A DNA stretch of 64,000 nt from Notospermus geniculatus (lineage: Eukaryota; Nemertea; Pilidiophora; Heteronemertea; Lineidae). Numbering within the stretch: the stretch's first letter is position 1; the number at the start of each line of letters is the position of its first letter. A program made the translations under genes and the position numbers. Shown here piece by piece: positions 9,775 to 20,268 of the stretch. Location: contig NMRB01000553.1 in assembly GCA_002633025.1 (NCBI GenBank), forward strand, positions 205,243-269,242. Reading direction: 5' to 3'. The notes beneath the pieces were generated by a model. It had not been told where the DNA came from, made no database searches, and worked only from the letters and a program-made list of their open reading frames with translations.

Positions 9775-10075
9775 CAGATTCCATGGGCATCCCCAGGGGG
9801 ATCGGTCGGGGGTGAAAACAGTGCCCTCATATTCAAAGCAGCTTAACGCGTTGAGGAATTTCCACTCATCGGAAAATCCCCCAGAACGCGTCTCAGAGCA
9901 TCCAGATTTTCAAATTTTCTTGGGCATGTTGGGGGAGGCCCCCAGACCCCCCTGTCGGGGCAAGGGCCTTCAGCCCTCACTGACGTGCTTCGTGCGAGTT
10001 GGCGGGGCTATGCCTGCCTTTAAGAAATCCGACCCCCCCTTCAGAAAACCTGGGGATGCCCATAGATTCATAATC
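9775..10075. mobile_element. Foldback element just after AspRS exon 9
   Basis: CCATGGGCATCCCCAG near 9780 pairs with CTGGGGATGCCCATAG near 10050. A GC-rich interior separates them. It begins about 40 bases after the last AspRS exon found. Confidence 0.55.
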
Positions 10076-10179
10076 CCCATGATAAAGTTGGGAGGCAAGT
10101 CTGCCAATCAGCTGCTGATGTATTGGAAGCCATGATGGTTTCAGTGTAAAAATATTGGTGGAAGCACCGTTCAGTTTTA

Positions 10180-10345
10180 TCAAAGATACTAATACAGAAT
10201 AGCACAAAATTGACACACAAAGTGATAATAAGCAAGAAGTCAATCTCCAGAATTCACGAATTTTCGACCCCAACCGGGGTCTTTTTCAAGTGGAACTTTA
10301 CAATCTGAAACTCTAGAAAAGACTCAGTTTTATCAGGTTATTTCT
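10180..10345 (+). repeat. Dispersed repeat, copy at 49865
   Basis: The text GCACAAAATTGACACACAA, then AATTTTCGACCCCAACCGGG and GGAACTTTACAATC recurs in the same order at 49865-50005. The TTTTCGACCCC core is shared with the hairpin at 9423. Confidence 0.6.
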
Positions 10346-10439
10346 GCATCTAGTCGACTGTGTTTTTAGATTCTTTGTTTATAGGCACCATCATGAATGG
10401 TCATTTTACCAGGTGTTATGTGTTTATGGGAGGGTTGGT

Positions 10440-10560
10440 TTCTTTGCAACAAACATGGTGTTTTATTTCAAGGATCAGATCTAACACTCCAGCTGACATG
10501 CTTGAGCATTTGAATCGAAATATCTCATGAAACCAAGGGCTGTTTTCCTTCAGTTCAGTC
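10440..10560 (+). repeat. Diverged copy of the AspRS exon 4/intron 4 junction
   Basis: CTTTGCAACAAACATGGT, the last 17 exon bases plus the start of the donor of AspRS exon 4, reappears here. It is followed by the same intron landmarks in order: GAGCATTTGAA, AAATATCTC, TGAAAC, GGGCT and CCTTCAGTTCA. Both copies then run into a CAG-type microsatellite. It is not an additional usable exon because the coding part before the match is absent. Confidence 0.6.
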
Positions 10561-10830
10561 AGACAGACAGACAGACAGTCAGTCCATCTGTCCATATGTC
10601 ATCCATCCGGTTGAGTGCTTTGGTCCGGTTGTCTGTCCATCCATCCATCCATCGCCCATCAGCCAGATGGGGCATCCATCTGTCCGTCCACCACTCAGTA
10701 GTCTGGCTACCAGTCTAGCAGTCTGTAGGCACTTTCCCGGTAACTGTTCGTCCATCTGTCCATCACTCAGTCAGTATATCTGGCATGTCTGGTCACCAGT
10801 CCAACAGTCCGTAGGCATCCTCCCAGTACG
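10555..10830 (+). repeat. CAGA / CATC / GTCC microsatellite region
   Basis: Runs of CAGACAGACAGACAG and CCATCCATCCATC merge into degenerate TCCATCTGTCCATC units ending near 10830. Confidence 0.75.
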
Positions 10831-10839
10831 GTAACCTCT

Positions 10840-11561
10840 GTCTAACAATTCACCATAGGCCTACCCAGTTTGTCAATGCGGCCAATCTCGCAGCCTCAGG
10901 CCACCATTTTAACAAACTGCTGGCCTCCAAAATTCAGCAGTTTCTAGCCAACTGCTGCTCCACAATCCCCTTCTGCCCTGATCAACAAATCATTGTCGAC
11001 TGCTACAGCAGCAATTAGGGCCCACCGCTTAAAAAAACGAAGACCAAACTAACTCCCTTATCTGCAGTAAACATCATTTTCTCATTCACGGCAATCTTGA
11101 GTTCTTACGTCGAAACACCAGAAATATCCTCATCAAATTTCTAGTCAGGGAGATGTTTTTCTTTAAAAAGCACGCCGCCTGTCATACGCCAGAACCGAGA
11201 CGTGACATGGGTTCGTTTCATTGGTGAATGGAGCCAATTTCTACCGTCATCGATAACGAACTTGACTAAATCTAATTGTTAATCTCGTCATTGTTAAAAT
11301 CATCGTAGCATCGTTCTGGGTAAAGAAGCGATTCACTCATCCTTTTCTGTGACTTTCTGAGACGTGGATTCTTTCGTGACGAGATTTGATTGTCAGTTCT
11401 GTGATTGGGCATGAATTGGTTCCCATGGTATAAGAATTACTGTTCCAACTTTTATACTGATAGATTTAACACTTTTATTGCCTTGTTTCACTTCACCCGT
11501 AACCAAATCTGGAGCATTCAGGTCCATGCCCAAGCCATGGCTTCTTTAGGATTTGTTTTGG
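10840..11561. other. Unannotated intergenic stretch
   Basis: It was searched for the missing AspRS C-terminal exons. None of the expected motifs (HHPFTAPHP, NGNEIGGGSIRIH, GLDR) was recognised. No other gene or clear repeat was seen. Confidence 0.35.
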
Positions 11562-11786
11562 GGGAGCCCTGATGGTCTAGTTGTTATCATGTCCGCTTGA
11601 CAAGCGGCAGGTCCTGGGTTTAAATCCAGCCTTAATCATCCCAGGTTCTTCATGTCTGTCGCATGAGACAGTCTGAGTCACCATAAAAGACTCCAAGTGA
11701 GGAACATGAGTAGCTTGAGATCGCCTCTTCCATACTTACCAGTGACAATAATGCTTGGGTTCAGCCCTGGTGGAAAAATTCGATAG
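11562..11786 (+). mobile_element. SINE, diverged near full length
   Basis: The tRNA-like head GAGCCCTGATGGTCTAGTTG (A box region) is followed by an AAGCGGCAGGTCCTGGGTTT B-box region. Then come the CTGTCGCATGAGACAG module and the 3' module GAACATGAGTAGCTTGAGAT. It is older than the 50-60 kb copies, with several deletions. Confidence 0.8.
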
Positions 11787-11802
11787 TACCGGTAAACATA
11801 AA

Positions 11803-11940
11803 GGGCCGAATTCCAAAAGGGTGTTTAAGACTTAGACGCGTGTACCTTCTTCAAAAGCATGGTGGAAGTGTGTGCATTTGGTGAAGTTACACGCGTCTAA
11901 GTCTTAATCGTGCGATGATCACCCTTTTTGAATACGGCCC
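11803..11940. mobile_element. Hairpin MITE
   Basis: The ends GGGCCGAATTCCAAAAGGGTG and CACCCTTTTTGAATACGGCCC are inverted. A second pair of arms (AGACTTAGACGCGTGTA) lies inside. A lone end of the same type occurs at about 12588-12612. Confidence 0.7.
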
Positions 11941-12427
11941 ATTGTTGTCTCCAAGTTTTGCAAATTTTCGACCGCAACTGGGTCTTCCTCAGGCACTTTC
12001 TAGTAGAGATCCCAGAAGTAAATGAGCTGGATCATCGTGACAGAGAATCGGTGGAAAAACTCAGTACAAATACCCGTAAATGGTTAAACGCACTCTGCAA
12101 TCTTATTTAGATAAGACAGTGCGCTGGTTCAATAGTCATTAGAAGAGAACAGAGCTCCATGATTTATCGATTGCGTAAAAACAGAGCTAATGACGATACA
12201 GATCATGATACACCATCAAGAAGCAATAAAACAGACGATATTTGTTTACGATTTCCATTTTCGTGACAGAGTAATCTACGCTGGCTTTGTTATCATAGTA
12301 ATAATCGAGTGTCGTTAGTTCTTCATTCCCGTGTTTGCAATTGACAAGCTTTCTAGTGAAAGTAGTTTACGATTTCCTCTCAACCTTTGGCTCCAGTCCA
12401 GCTCGCAATCGGTCCTTTCGGTTATTA

Positions 12428-12770
12428 GCGAGGTTTCGCAAATCTGACGAAACACGAAGTACGAAATATGAAATTCAACTTCATTTCCAGGACCTAATGT
12501 ATTTCTGGAGATGGTTGGTACCACAAATGTCCCTGCTGCCAGTGTGTCTTTTAGCGTATGGCGCATCTTGAATTTTTAAATTTCCACCTTGTATCTACGA
12601 ACACCCTTTATGAATTTGGCCCTATGGGTCTAAAGTCATACGCTAAAAGATGCTCTTTGCAGCAGGCAATATTTGTGGTACCAACCATCTCCTGAAATAC
12701 ATACGTCATGGAAATGAAGTCCATTTTCGTATTTCGTACTTCGTGTTTCATCAGATTTGCGAAACCTCAC
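12428..12770. mobile_element. TA-flanked foldback with about 140-bp arms
   Basis: Both ends read GYGAGGTTTCGCAAATCTGA and then ACACGAAGTACGAAATA inward. Pairing continues past GGAGATGGTTGGTACCACAAA to CTTTTAGCGTATG. TA stands at 12426-12427 and 12771-12772. Related copies are the split one at 50676-51244 and one cut by the window end at 63944. Confidence 0.8.
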
Positions 12771-12779
12771 TATTGATAG

Positions 12780-13646
12780 ACATTGTTACAGTGATCGCTC
12801 GAAAACACAATCTCCGAATTAGCAGTTATCATTTGACATGTTTTATGAACACAAACATTGTGCACAAGTTTTACTTTTATATCATCCCAGATCCTGGTAT
12901 TCGTAAACTTGATGTCTGTGCTGTTTGTGCATCGTGGCGATTTATCGGATGAGGCCAGGACGCGTCTTGATGCAAGATGCATGAAATCCATTGATTGGTT
13001 TGTAAAGGCATCGCGATCGTTTTAACGCCCGGTGCCCTCATCATTCGCGCTTGGGACATTCGTATTGATTCAGCCGTTCGTTCGACTTAGCAGACAATTT
13101 GATTGAACGTTGCCGAAAAATGTAAATCAGATTTCATTCTGTTGGGCCGAGAATGTATCCTAATTTCAAAACCACACCTGTTGAAAACAAAACTGAAATC
13201 GATTTCTGGCAAGGGGGTTCCTATATGCTCGGGGCGATCTTCTCAAATGGAACATATTTGAGTGTCTTTTTTGCTACAGGCAAGTGTAATATTCATTAAA
13301 TTTTCATTACAGTCATTTGAAAGAAATTTCCAGCTTTAATCAGAAATAATGAAGGATGTCCTTGAATTATGAGAATAAATGGGGTATGTCGCAACTGAGA
13401 GATGTCGTTTGTGACTGATAAATGTCCAATGTTGTCGGTTTTTCTGACAGACAACTGTCCAATGTTGTCAGTTGTTGCTGACAGAAAATGTAAGTAATGA
13501 AAGTAAGTCTTGAATCCAAAAACAAATATTTTATTCTCAGTATCTTTACACAACAAATGTGATGTACAGGCATGTAGGCCTATTTACAAATTATGTACAG
13601 TGAACACGATGACCCAACCTCAAGGTAAAATGCAATATCTATGAAT
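12780..13646. other. Unannotated stretch
   Basis: No gene was recognised. A short internal inverted pair (TGTCCAATGTTGTC) occurs near 13425-13470. Small frames on both strands have no family resemblance. Confidence 0.3.
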
Positions 13647-13838
13647 GTGAGGCAGTCTTGGAAAAGCCGTCATCGGAAGTCGCTGAATGGATTGTTAGAT
13701 TGCCTGTGCATTGATCTGCTACTGTTTACCTGTTACGAAGTACATTTCAGCTATTGAAATGTGCAGGTTCACCAAGGCTGTTAACACTTTCCCCAAATGC
13801 CACATTTTCGACGTGTTTTCCTACCTAGACTGCCTCAC
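13647..13838. mobile_element. MITE, uninterrupted copy of the element at 31817
   Basis: The ends GTGAGGCAGTCTTGG and CCTAGACTGCCTCAC are inverted. The text GCCTGTGCATTGATCTGC and GTTACGAAGTACATTTCAGC is shared with 31817-32208. That copy carries an extra palindrome after the ATTGAAA found here at 13755. Confidence 0.7.
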
Positions 13839-13847
13839 AAATTGGCA

Positions 13848-13986
13848 GGGTTTCTGCCAGAAATATTTTTGAGGGTAATAATTTCTTCAAAATCAGCAAA
13901 ACCCCTACGAAATTAAAGAAAATGGCCCTTTTCTGTTCCTTTGAGGGTACTCACATATTACCCTGAGTACCCTCTGGTGGAAACAC
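13848..13986 (+). repeat. GTTTCTGCCAGAAA repeat, copy 1
   Basis: It starts GGGTTTCTGCCAGAAAT and ends CCTCTGGTGGAAACAC, an inverted pair. GAGGGTACTNN...ATGGCCCTTTTCTGTTCCTT lies inside. Other copies are at 28497-28646 and 30497-30644. A T-rich relative is at 15880-16192. Confidence 0.7.
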
Positions 13987-14001
13987 TAATTGGAACTGTC
14001 T

Positions 14002-14271
14002 TTAAAGCCCCACTGTATTGAATCTAAAAAACGCAAATCATCGCCGCGATTCTTGACGTCAGTGCACGACGTGTAAAATGTACTGCACTCTGTCTGAACA
14101 CATTAGAGCCCTCCCTGCAGTTTTTTCAATGTGTGCTGAAAACTAGGCCTTGATTCTCTGAAACACCTATCAGGCAAGCATTTTGGGGACCTTCACGAGG
14201 CTATGAAACCTCTGTTTGCATTCTCCTTACATTTTTAAAATATCGTAAAATTCAATACAGTGGGGCTTTAA
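14002..14271 (+). mobile_element. TTAA-flanked MITE (copy at 36537)
   Basis: It starts TTAA-AGCCCCACTGTATTGA and ends CAATACAGTGGGGCT-TTAA, with about 20-bp inverted ends. The interior GTGTGCTGAAAACTAGGCCT recurs at 36537-36778. Confidence 0.85.
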
Positions 14272-14634
14272 TAGAGAGGTATCCTCCTGGTGGAACTGTT
14301 GGCTAAGGGAGGTTCCACTTTAACTCTAATGGATGTATGTTTCGCATGAAAAAAGAATATTACCGGTACTGCCTGATTGATTTCAGTCAAAACTAACCTT
14401 CTACTAAATCAACGTGTTTAATCAAATGTGAAATCTGAAATGTGCTTCGGAGTCACGAAAAAACAATTTATTCCATATCGTTGCATCCAGGTGGATTGCT
14501 TGCAGCCATTAACGAAATCAGCCAGCGTTGCAGAATTGTGTGTACAAGTATTTGATTAAAAAATGGTGAAAAATTTGGTTTTGTCATATGACGGCAAGTC
14601 CGACCCCGACGGAGCATAGAATCAAACACAATCT

Positions 14635-14878
14635 TTAAAGGGACCATAGGCAGCTAGCTATTAGGCTCATATCAGTTCAGTCACTTATCACAGGTGGCGC
14701 TAGCAACTCACATCCTATTGATTTTGACTCAGAGTTGATGTTTTAGTGTATTTTACTTGTAATACATGTCAGAGTTAGATTCTCATGCCAACCAATCGGT
14801 GTAATGAGCACATCAAATAAAAATAATAATAATAAAATGAATTTATATTTTTATCAAAATGCCTATGAGGAGGCTGGG
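14635..14878 (-). mobile_element. TTAA-type MITE, truncated, with an ATA microsatellite
   Basis: It is the reverse copy of the family at 7054, starting TTAA-AGGGACCATAGGCAGC. A run of AATAATAATAA interrupts it near 14820. The far end stops after GCCTATGAGGAGGCT, so the second TTAA is lost. Confidence 0.75.
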
Positions 14879-14919
14879 GGACTTTTGGGGACCTTCACGA
14901 GGCCAGAGACCTCTACTGA

Positions 14920-15181
14920 GGGAGTAAGAAATAAAAGTGGAAAATAAAAAGTCGGAAATTTTGGCTTTTTTGGCAAATTTGTCAATTCCTCAAATTGGGA
15001 TAGAATTTTTTCCCATTTTGAGAAATTTTCTTAAAATGATATTTTTGTCTGATTTTTTGGGCAATATTTCTCAAAATGGGAAAAAATGTTACCCCAATTT
15101 GAGAAATTGAAAAATTCGCGCAAAAGTGCAAAATTTCCCACTTCTTATTTTTCACTTTTACATGTTTTATTTCTTACTCCC
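14920..15181. mobile_element. GGGAGTAAGAAATAAAAGTG foldback, copy 1
   Basis: The left end GGGAGTAAGAAATAAAAGTG pairs with the right end TTTTATTTCTTACTCCC. Inner arms with CTCAAATTGGGA also pair. A second copy is at 60296-60553. Confidence 0.8.
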
Positions 15182-15573
15182 TTACCTGCCAACTTCTAAC
15201 ACTTTGAAAATACCATTAAATTAAATGTTTGTCGTGAAAGAAAAACTTGGTTTGTAACGTTGAGTCAACGTACCGTACCGACCGTATCCGTAAACATGTT
15301 TATAAATAGGTCATTATCCGAAAATGGCAGCGTATAATCATATTCCGGTGTTTGCATCGTTAGGATAGAAAAGTTAATGAATCTGAGGCAATCAATCTCG
15401 GTGATTGCAAACTCTAGCGGGAATTGGACAGTACGAAAGAAAAGACGAGGGCGAGCGAGTTTGGTGCGTTTAATCAATCATTGATTAGCTGTGGTTTTAT
15501 CAGGGAAATTCCCATCAGCGTCCACGTAACCATTTCGGTGCCAGAGCTTGTATGCTTGAACGCCGAAGACCAT

Positions 15574-15722
15574 TGTAATGTTTTTCAGTGCCGCCATTTT
15601 TCTGTGTGATTCCCATTGTTTGGAACACACTGGGAAACAGACTCACTCACGTTTCTCTGTGTGTTGCTCATTGTCAAGTCCCCGCTTATTCTGTCAGTCT
15701 ATTGTAATGTCACACTAGCCCT
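15574..15722 (+). repeat. Dispersed repeat, uninterrupted copy
   Basis: GTAATGTTTTTCAGTG, GGAACACACTGGGAAACAGA and TGCTCATTGTCAAGTC recur at 21405-21696. There the sequence is split by an extra insertion after GTTTCTCTGTG. Confidence 0.65.
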
Positions 15723-15879
15723 GTTTACTAGCCCCGCTCTGAAAAATCCCTCCTGAGACCCGTCGCACGTCAACACTACTCAAATTTTGTGACGAGGACC
15801 TAAATTAAGCCCTCCAAAAATCGTTCGAGCTCAGAGGGACCTATTAGACCATTTTGGCTATACATGTACATTATCAGGG

Positions 15880-16192
15880 TTTCCGCCAGAAAAAAAAATC
15901 TGGGGATGGACCAAAAAAATTTCAAAAAAAATTTCAAAAATTTTTTTTTCAACAAATTTTTTTGAAAAAACCATTTTTTTTGGATTTTTTATTTGGATTT
16001 TTTTTCACAAAACATGTATGGACTGCAAGATAACATGATGGTATAATAATATGATGTTTTGAAAAGAAAAAAGACATGATTTAAAGAAAAAAAATCCATT
16101 CTTTCTGAAAAATTTGGGGATGGATTAATCCCCAAATAATTTTCTTGGGGATGGAATTCTCCCCATTCTCCCCTCTGGCGGAAACCCTGACA
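15880..16192. repeat. T-rich inverted-end repeat
   Basis: The ends CAGGGTTTCCGCCAGAAA and CTCTGGCGGAAACCCTG are inverted. The interior is mainly A and T runs with GGGGATGGA at both sides. The ends match the GTTTCTGCCAGAAA family. Confidence 0.6.
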
Positions 16193-16199
16193 TTATCTA

Positions 16200-16885
16200 C
16201 CGAAGTCATTCTACCCTCATGATCAGTCAGTTGAGAGTAATTTTTTATGCACGGACCCCAATATTTACATTTTTTCATCACTCCTCTGGAATAGATTTTG
16301 ATGAAAGTGACAAGGTGCTTATTTACATTACATACAGAATACTGTAAATACGGAATATGTTTTTGTAAAATAACTTTGTAGATTATTTACTGTATGTTAC
16401 ATCCATGTATATTTACCATAGGCTATTTACATTTCTCTTTTTTGAACCCTTTCACATAAAGGTCAACACAACTCTTTGCAAGGTCTAGATTTGGATTACT
16501 ACTAGTAATCCAAATCTTTAGATAGAATAGACCCCCTGAAGAAGGGACTTTAAAAAATGTTGCTTTTTGACACAAATTATTTACACAATGGCTCTTACAG
16601 GAAATATTTTTGAATCTCATCTTTTTTCATCACAGATTATTTATACATGTACATTATTTACAAAATTATTATTTACACTGAATGCTTGACACTACATACA
16701 GCTTCGCATTTCCTGATTTCAAGATGGCTCTCAGAAAAGCGCCATCTATATGTGACCCGATCTAGCAAAAGTAGGTGCATGTCACAGGTGATCATCATTG
16801 GTCATCAGTTACTCAACTATTATCACTGCTGTCAACTACTATTGTCCACCTGCAAGGACATACATTTCAGACTCGGATATTTTTA
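16200..16885. other. A/T-rich stretch downstream of the LRR gene
   Basis: No gene was recognised. A TTTATT near 16882 reads AATAAA on the minus strand and could be a polyadenylation signal for the LRR gene, about 600 bases beyond its stop. This is an inference only. Confidence 0.3.
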
Positions 16886-16890
16886 TTATA

Positions 16891-17018
16891 GAGTTTTCGC
16901 AAAGTCCCTGAAATACTCCAACACAAACGTCTGTACTTTTGTTCATTGTTCTTTTCGAGGCATCGAACAATGGGATTGGCGTTGGCGTTGGCGTTTTGGG
17001 GGCTTTACAAAAACTCTC
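16891..17018. mobile_element. TA-flanked short MITE
   Basis: The ends GAGTTTTCGCAAAGTCCC and the near complement GGGGCTTTACAAAAACTCTC are flanked by TA. GGCGTTGGCGTTGGCG sits near the right end. Confidence 0.6.
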
Positions 17019-17060
17019 TATTGTGTTGTAAGCTGCTAACCCTTTCCTCGGTTGCCACAT

Positions 17061-17437
17061 AAGCTACGGTTACACCTGTTGAAAATACCCGTGTTTTTCC
17101 AGACCGGTGTCAAACCCGTGTGTACGAAAAGCCCGGCGAGAGGTCACACCACTACATTGTAGTTAAGTAGCCCGGCGACAGGTGCGCTGCATGCACTGAC
17201 TCTTCGGTCATTTCTGTATTGGCAGACATTGCTGGAGGCGTGAAAACGACGTCACTTAATGGCTGCGCCATCTGTAGCTGTGCTAAGAACTAACGAAAAC
17301 ATGGGGATTTCGAAAAGCACAGCGAGCCTGCCATGTTCCAAAACCCCGTGTTTTTCAGACACGGGTTTCTTGAAGCCCGACAATTCATAGGTGTGACCGC
17401 AAAAAACCCGGGGATTTTATGTAGTGTAACCATGGCT
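17061..17437. mobile_element. MITE 50 bases 3' of the LRR stop codon (copy at 48714)
   Basis: The left end AGCTACGGTTACACCTG and right end GTGTAACCATGGCT are inverted. CCCGGCGAGAGGTC, GCATGCACTGACTCTTCGGT and AATGGCTGCGCCATCTG recur at 48714-49033. It probably lies in the 3' untranslated region of the minus-strand LRR gene. Confidence 0.75.
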
Positions 17438-17487
17438 ATACACCTACCTTTGCTATAGATTGGGTCACATATTGTAAAATCTGTCCT

Positions 17488-19794
17488 CTAAACCCACGAT
17501 GTGTCATTTTCCCCATCATCTGTCAGCTCACAGTAGCTGTCTCGTCTTGTCCGTGGTTTCAGGCAACATTTTATGAAATAACACGTAAGAACCAGCGCTA
17601 AAACTGCTAATACTATGAGAAAACCGATGGCCACGTAAATAACAGTCTTGTCACTCTCTTCCATACACGAATCCAGGTGAAAATGCAACTCCGTCAGCGG
17701 AATATCAGTCCACGCTTCAGGCCACATGCACTTATAAAGTTTTGACTTGGACATGTTGATAATAGTAATATTTGATTTTCGCGCCCAGTGGATGAAACGG
17801 AGAAGTTCGCACGTGCAGTGAAAAGGATTATGGGATAGGTCTAATAATTTCAGACGGGTTAATTTTATGAAAAGGTCTTTTCCGACGGTTTGGAGTTTAT
17901 TGTTGGCAAGATTTAAATACTGGACTTGGAGCTGGGAGTGGAATGCGTCGTGCGGGAACATAATAATTTCATTCCCACTCAAATCTAAGTTAATGAGGTT
18001 TGTCAATCTCAACAGCAGTTGTTTTCGGAGGATTTTCATACCGATACTCGGCATGGAGAGTTCGCGTAATTTCACCATTGGAGCGATTTCGCTTAATCCG
18101 TGTGACTCTATGTAACCCGCGATGGGGTTGTAGCCGATTTTCAGACGCGATAGCTGCCCCAAACCCAACAACGTCGAATTTAAACCCGACAACTTGTTAT
18201 GTTCAATGTCTAAATATCCCAGCGTCTTTTTCAGCCGACGGAAGCTGTCTGGTTCAATGACTTTGATACTATTGCCTCGGATGTTTAGGCTCATAAGCGA
18301 CGTCCAGCCGTAATCCCGCAAATAATCCAACTTATTATAGGAAAGGTCTAGGAACCTCAGCGGCGAAGACACAAACGTGTCAAAATCGATTTTCCCAATT
18401 AAATTCATACTTAGATTGAGTAGTGAGAGATGGGGTGGAAATTGTTGCGAGGTTAAACGTTTGATTTCATTCCGGCTCGCGTCGAGATATTGTAGTTTAT
18501 TAAGGCGATAGATATCGTCAATATCCGTCAACTTGTTACTCTGTATGGTCAAAACTTCAAGATTTTGCATTTTTGCAATCTCTTTGATGCCAGTGAGTTT
18601 GTTGTACCCGATGCTTAATGTTTTTAGGTGCGTTAATTTTGCCGATATCAACCGCGTAAATTTTCCGATGAAATTATGTGTGACATCAATCATTTGGATA
18701 CTGGGTGTGTCTTTTATGGCCTCGTCTGGGATATCCTTGATCAAGTTATGAGTCGCGTGTAACTCCTCCAAATGGTGCAACCCGTTGATTCCTGTCAGAA
18801 TTTTCAACTCGTTGTAGTTCAAATTCAAATATTTCAACTTCGTCAGATTTGAAAACGTTGTGTGTTTTATCTGGTATATTCCATTGTGTGAGAGGTCAAG
18901 ATACTCCAGCTCAGCCAATCGGACGCCTCCAAAGAGGTCATGACCTTCGCGTAAATTCATCCAACGCATATCCAGGCGTTTTATGCGCGAGACTTCAAGA
19001 TCTCGGAGAAGTTGGTGCAGTTCCGTTTTCGGAATCTTTGTATTCCCGACGAGAATGAGTTCCACCAGTTGGTACAATTTCCCAAACGCAGACGAATCCA
19101 CCTGTTGGATGTTGCAGTTGGATAAATTCAATGATAAAGAACGTGTATGCCCCGCCCACCACAGAACAGCATCGAATGCGTGCGCTTCAAAATGCGAGAG
19201 ATTATTATGACTTAAATCCAACATGTTTAAGTTACTCGTCCGTTCGAATCCGTTTCCGAGTACCGGCGACTCCAGCCGGTTAAAACTGACGTTAAACACA
19301 CGCAGGTTGCCAAGGTACGGCATAATTTTATCCGGGATTTTTCGCAGTAAATTCCGACTGAGATCCAACTCCTGCAACTGATTCAAATCGTGCACGTAAA
19401 GATGATCCACGATGCGTATCTTATTCCCCGCCAGATTCAAACTTTCCAAATGATTCATGTGGCGAAATGCATTCTGATTCAAACTCTGAAGATCGTTGTT
19501 TTGAATACTCACAGTGCTCAAAATCGTAAAATCACGGAAAAAATCATTCGGGATATTCTGGATTTTGTTGTTGTCCAGTACGAGGCGTTCTACTATCATG
19601 GGTATGTTTTCTGGCATTTTCGTCAGACCGCGCCCGCTGCAGTCGACAATGAGGTACCCTTTCATGCATTTGCATTTGTGCGGGCAAGTGTTGATGGTAA
19701 TTTCCTGACTAGACGGAGATATCCAATGGAGAAGTAGCAGAAAGAATGTGAGATATGCACCTAAGCCTGGACCTCTTGTACCGTTGTCGGCCAT
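17488..19794 (-). CDS. LRR single-pass transmembrane protein, chaoptin/Toll-ectodomain-like
   Basis: One uninterrupted frame encodes 768 residues. The chosen ATG (19794) has A at -3 and G at +4 and gives a signal peptide (LGAYLTFFLLLLHW). A weaker in-frame ATG lies at 19818. A TTTCAG acceptor ends at 19844, so anything further upstream is intron. Order: signal peptide (1-30); LRRNT cysteines at about 37, 41, 43 and 52; about 25 LRRs of the LxxLxLxxN type; an LRRCT starting NPFHCTCELL; one transmembrane helix (about 717-741); a 23-residue tail. There is no TIR, Ig or kinase domain. The tail ends DTSWV, a class I PDZ-binding form (S-x-V). Known relatives are cell-surface adhesion or recognition proteins; the ligand is unknown. 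It is the only gene here that looks complete. An intronless coding region is common for LRR proteins. Confidence 0.93.
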   Translation of the reverse strand: MADNGTRGPGLGAYLTFFLLLLHWISPSSQEITINTCPHKCKCMKGYLIVDCSGRGLTKMPENIPMIVERLVLDNNKIQNIPNDFFRDFTILSTVSIQNNDLQSLNQNAFRHMNHLESLNLAGNKIRIVDHLYVHDLNQLQELDLSRNLLRKIPDKIMPYLGNLRVFNVSFNRLESPVLGNGFERTSNLNMLDLSHNNLSHFEAHAFDAVLWWAGHTRSLSLNLSNCNIQQVDSSAFGKLYQLVELILVGNTKIPKTELHQLLRDLEVSRIKRLDMRWMNLREGHDLFGGVRLAELEYLDLSHNGIYQIKHTTFSNLTKLKYLNLNYNELKILTGINGLHHLEELHATHNLIKDIPDEAIKDTPSIQMIDVTHNFIGKFTRLISAKLTHLKTLSIGYNKLTGIKEIAKMQNLEVLTIQSNKLTDIDDIYRLNKLQYLDASRNEIKRLTSQQFPPHLSLLNLSMNLIGKIDFDTFVSSPLRFLDLSYNKLDYLRDYGWTSLMSLNIRGNSIKVIEPDSFRRLKKTLGYLDIEHNKLSGLNSTLLGLGQLSRLKIGYNPIAGYIESHGLSEIAPMVKLRELSMPSIGMKILRKQLLLRLTNLINLDLSGNEIIMFPHDAFHSQLQVQYLNLANNKLQTVGKDLFIKLTRLKLLDLSHNPFHCTCELLRFIHWARKSNITIINMSKSKLYKCMWPEAWTDIPLTELHFHLDSCMEESDKTVIYVAIGFLIVLAVLALVLTCYFIKCCLKPRTRRDSYCELTDDGENDTSWV

Positions 19795-19843
19795 CTTGGA
19801 TTGAAGGTCAGAGGTCATCTGGGGGTCACGTGATTGGCATGTT
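19795..19843 (-). promoter_or_regulatory. 5' untranslated part and splice acceptor of the LRR gene
   Basis: On the minus strand a pyrimidine-rich tract ending CTTTCAG precedes AACATGCC at 19843. This is a good acceptor and places an intron before the start codon. The first untranslated exon and promoter were not located. Confidence 0.5.
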
Positions 19844-19869
19844 CTGAAAGTATGAAGAAAGAATGTCAA

Positions 19870-20268
19870 TTAGATATTGGTGGTGCAATGGAATTTCATA
19901 AGAACTTGCACACCTTAGATCCATGTATGGTTGCCAGTCAGCTGTAAAGTCATTCTCCCACTGCAGGGCTTTGGTATCGCTCCTCTTCATACACTCGTGT
20001 GAGTGGATGAAGGGATACGTATACGTTTCGGTTTAAGGATAAGTAGCCGGTTCTGAAGCTCTCTATTATCAGAAAAAGTAAATTATTGCCCACTCTTTTG
20101 CTTTATTGTCAGTTATACATTCTTGGCTCCTTATACATGTTATACATGTATATTCTTGGTTCTACCCATGCCTTGCTGCTATATATCTGAACAGTCTTTT
20201 TTGCACCTTTGCTTGTGATGGCACCCTCACGGCATGGTCTAAACGGTTCCGTCTTTCTGAACATATTT
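19870..20268. other. Region upstream of the LRR gene
   Basis: No gene or clear element. TACATGTATA-type repeats occur near 20130-20150. Confidence 0.3.

Noticed and set aside
19795-19869. Longer N-terminus for the LRR protein
   Set aside because: The upstream frame begins with a TTG codon and crosses a clear splice acceptor; the ATG at 19794 has the better start context and yields a good signal peptide.
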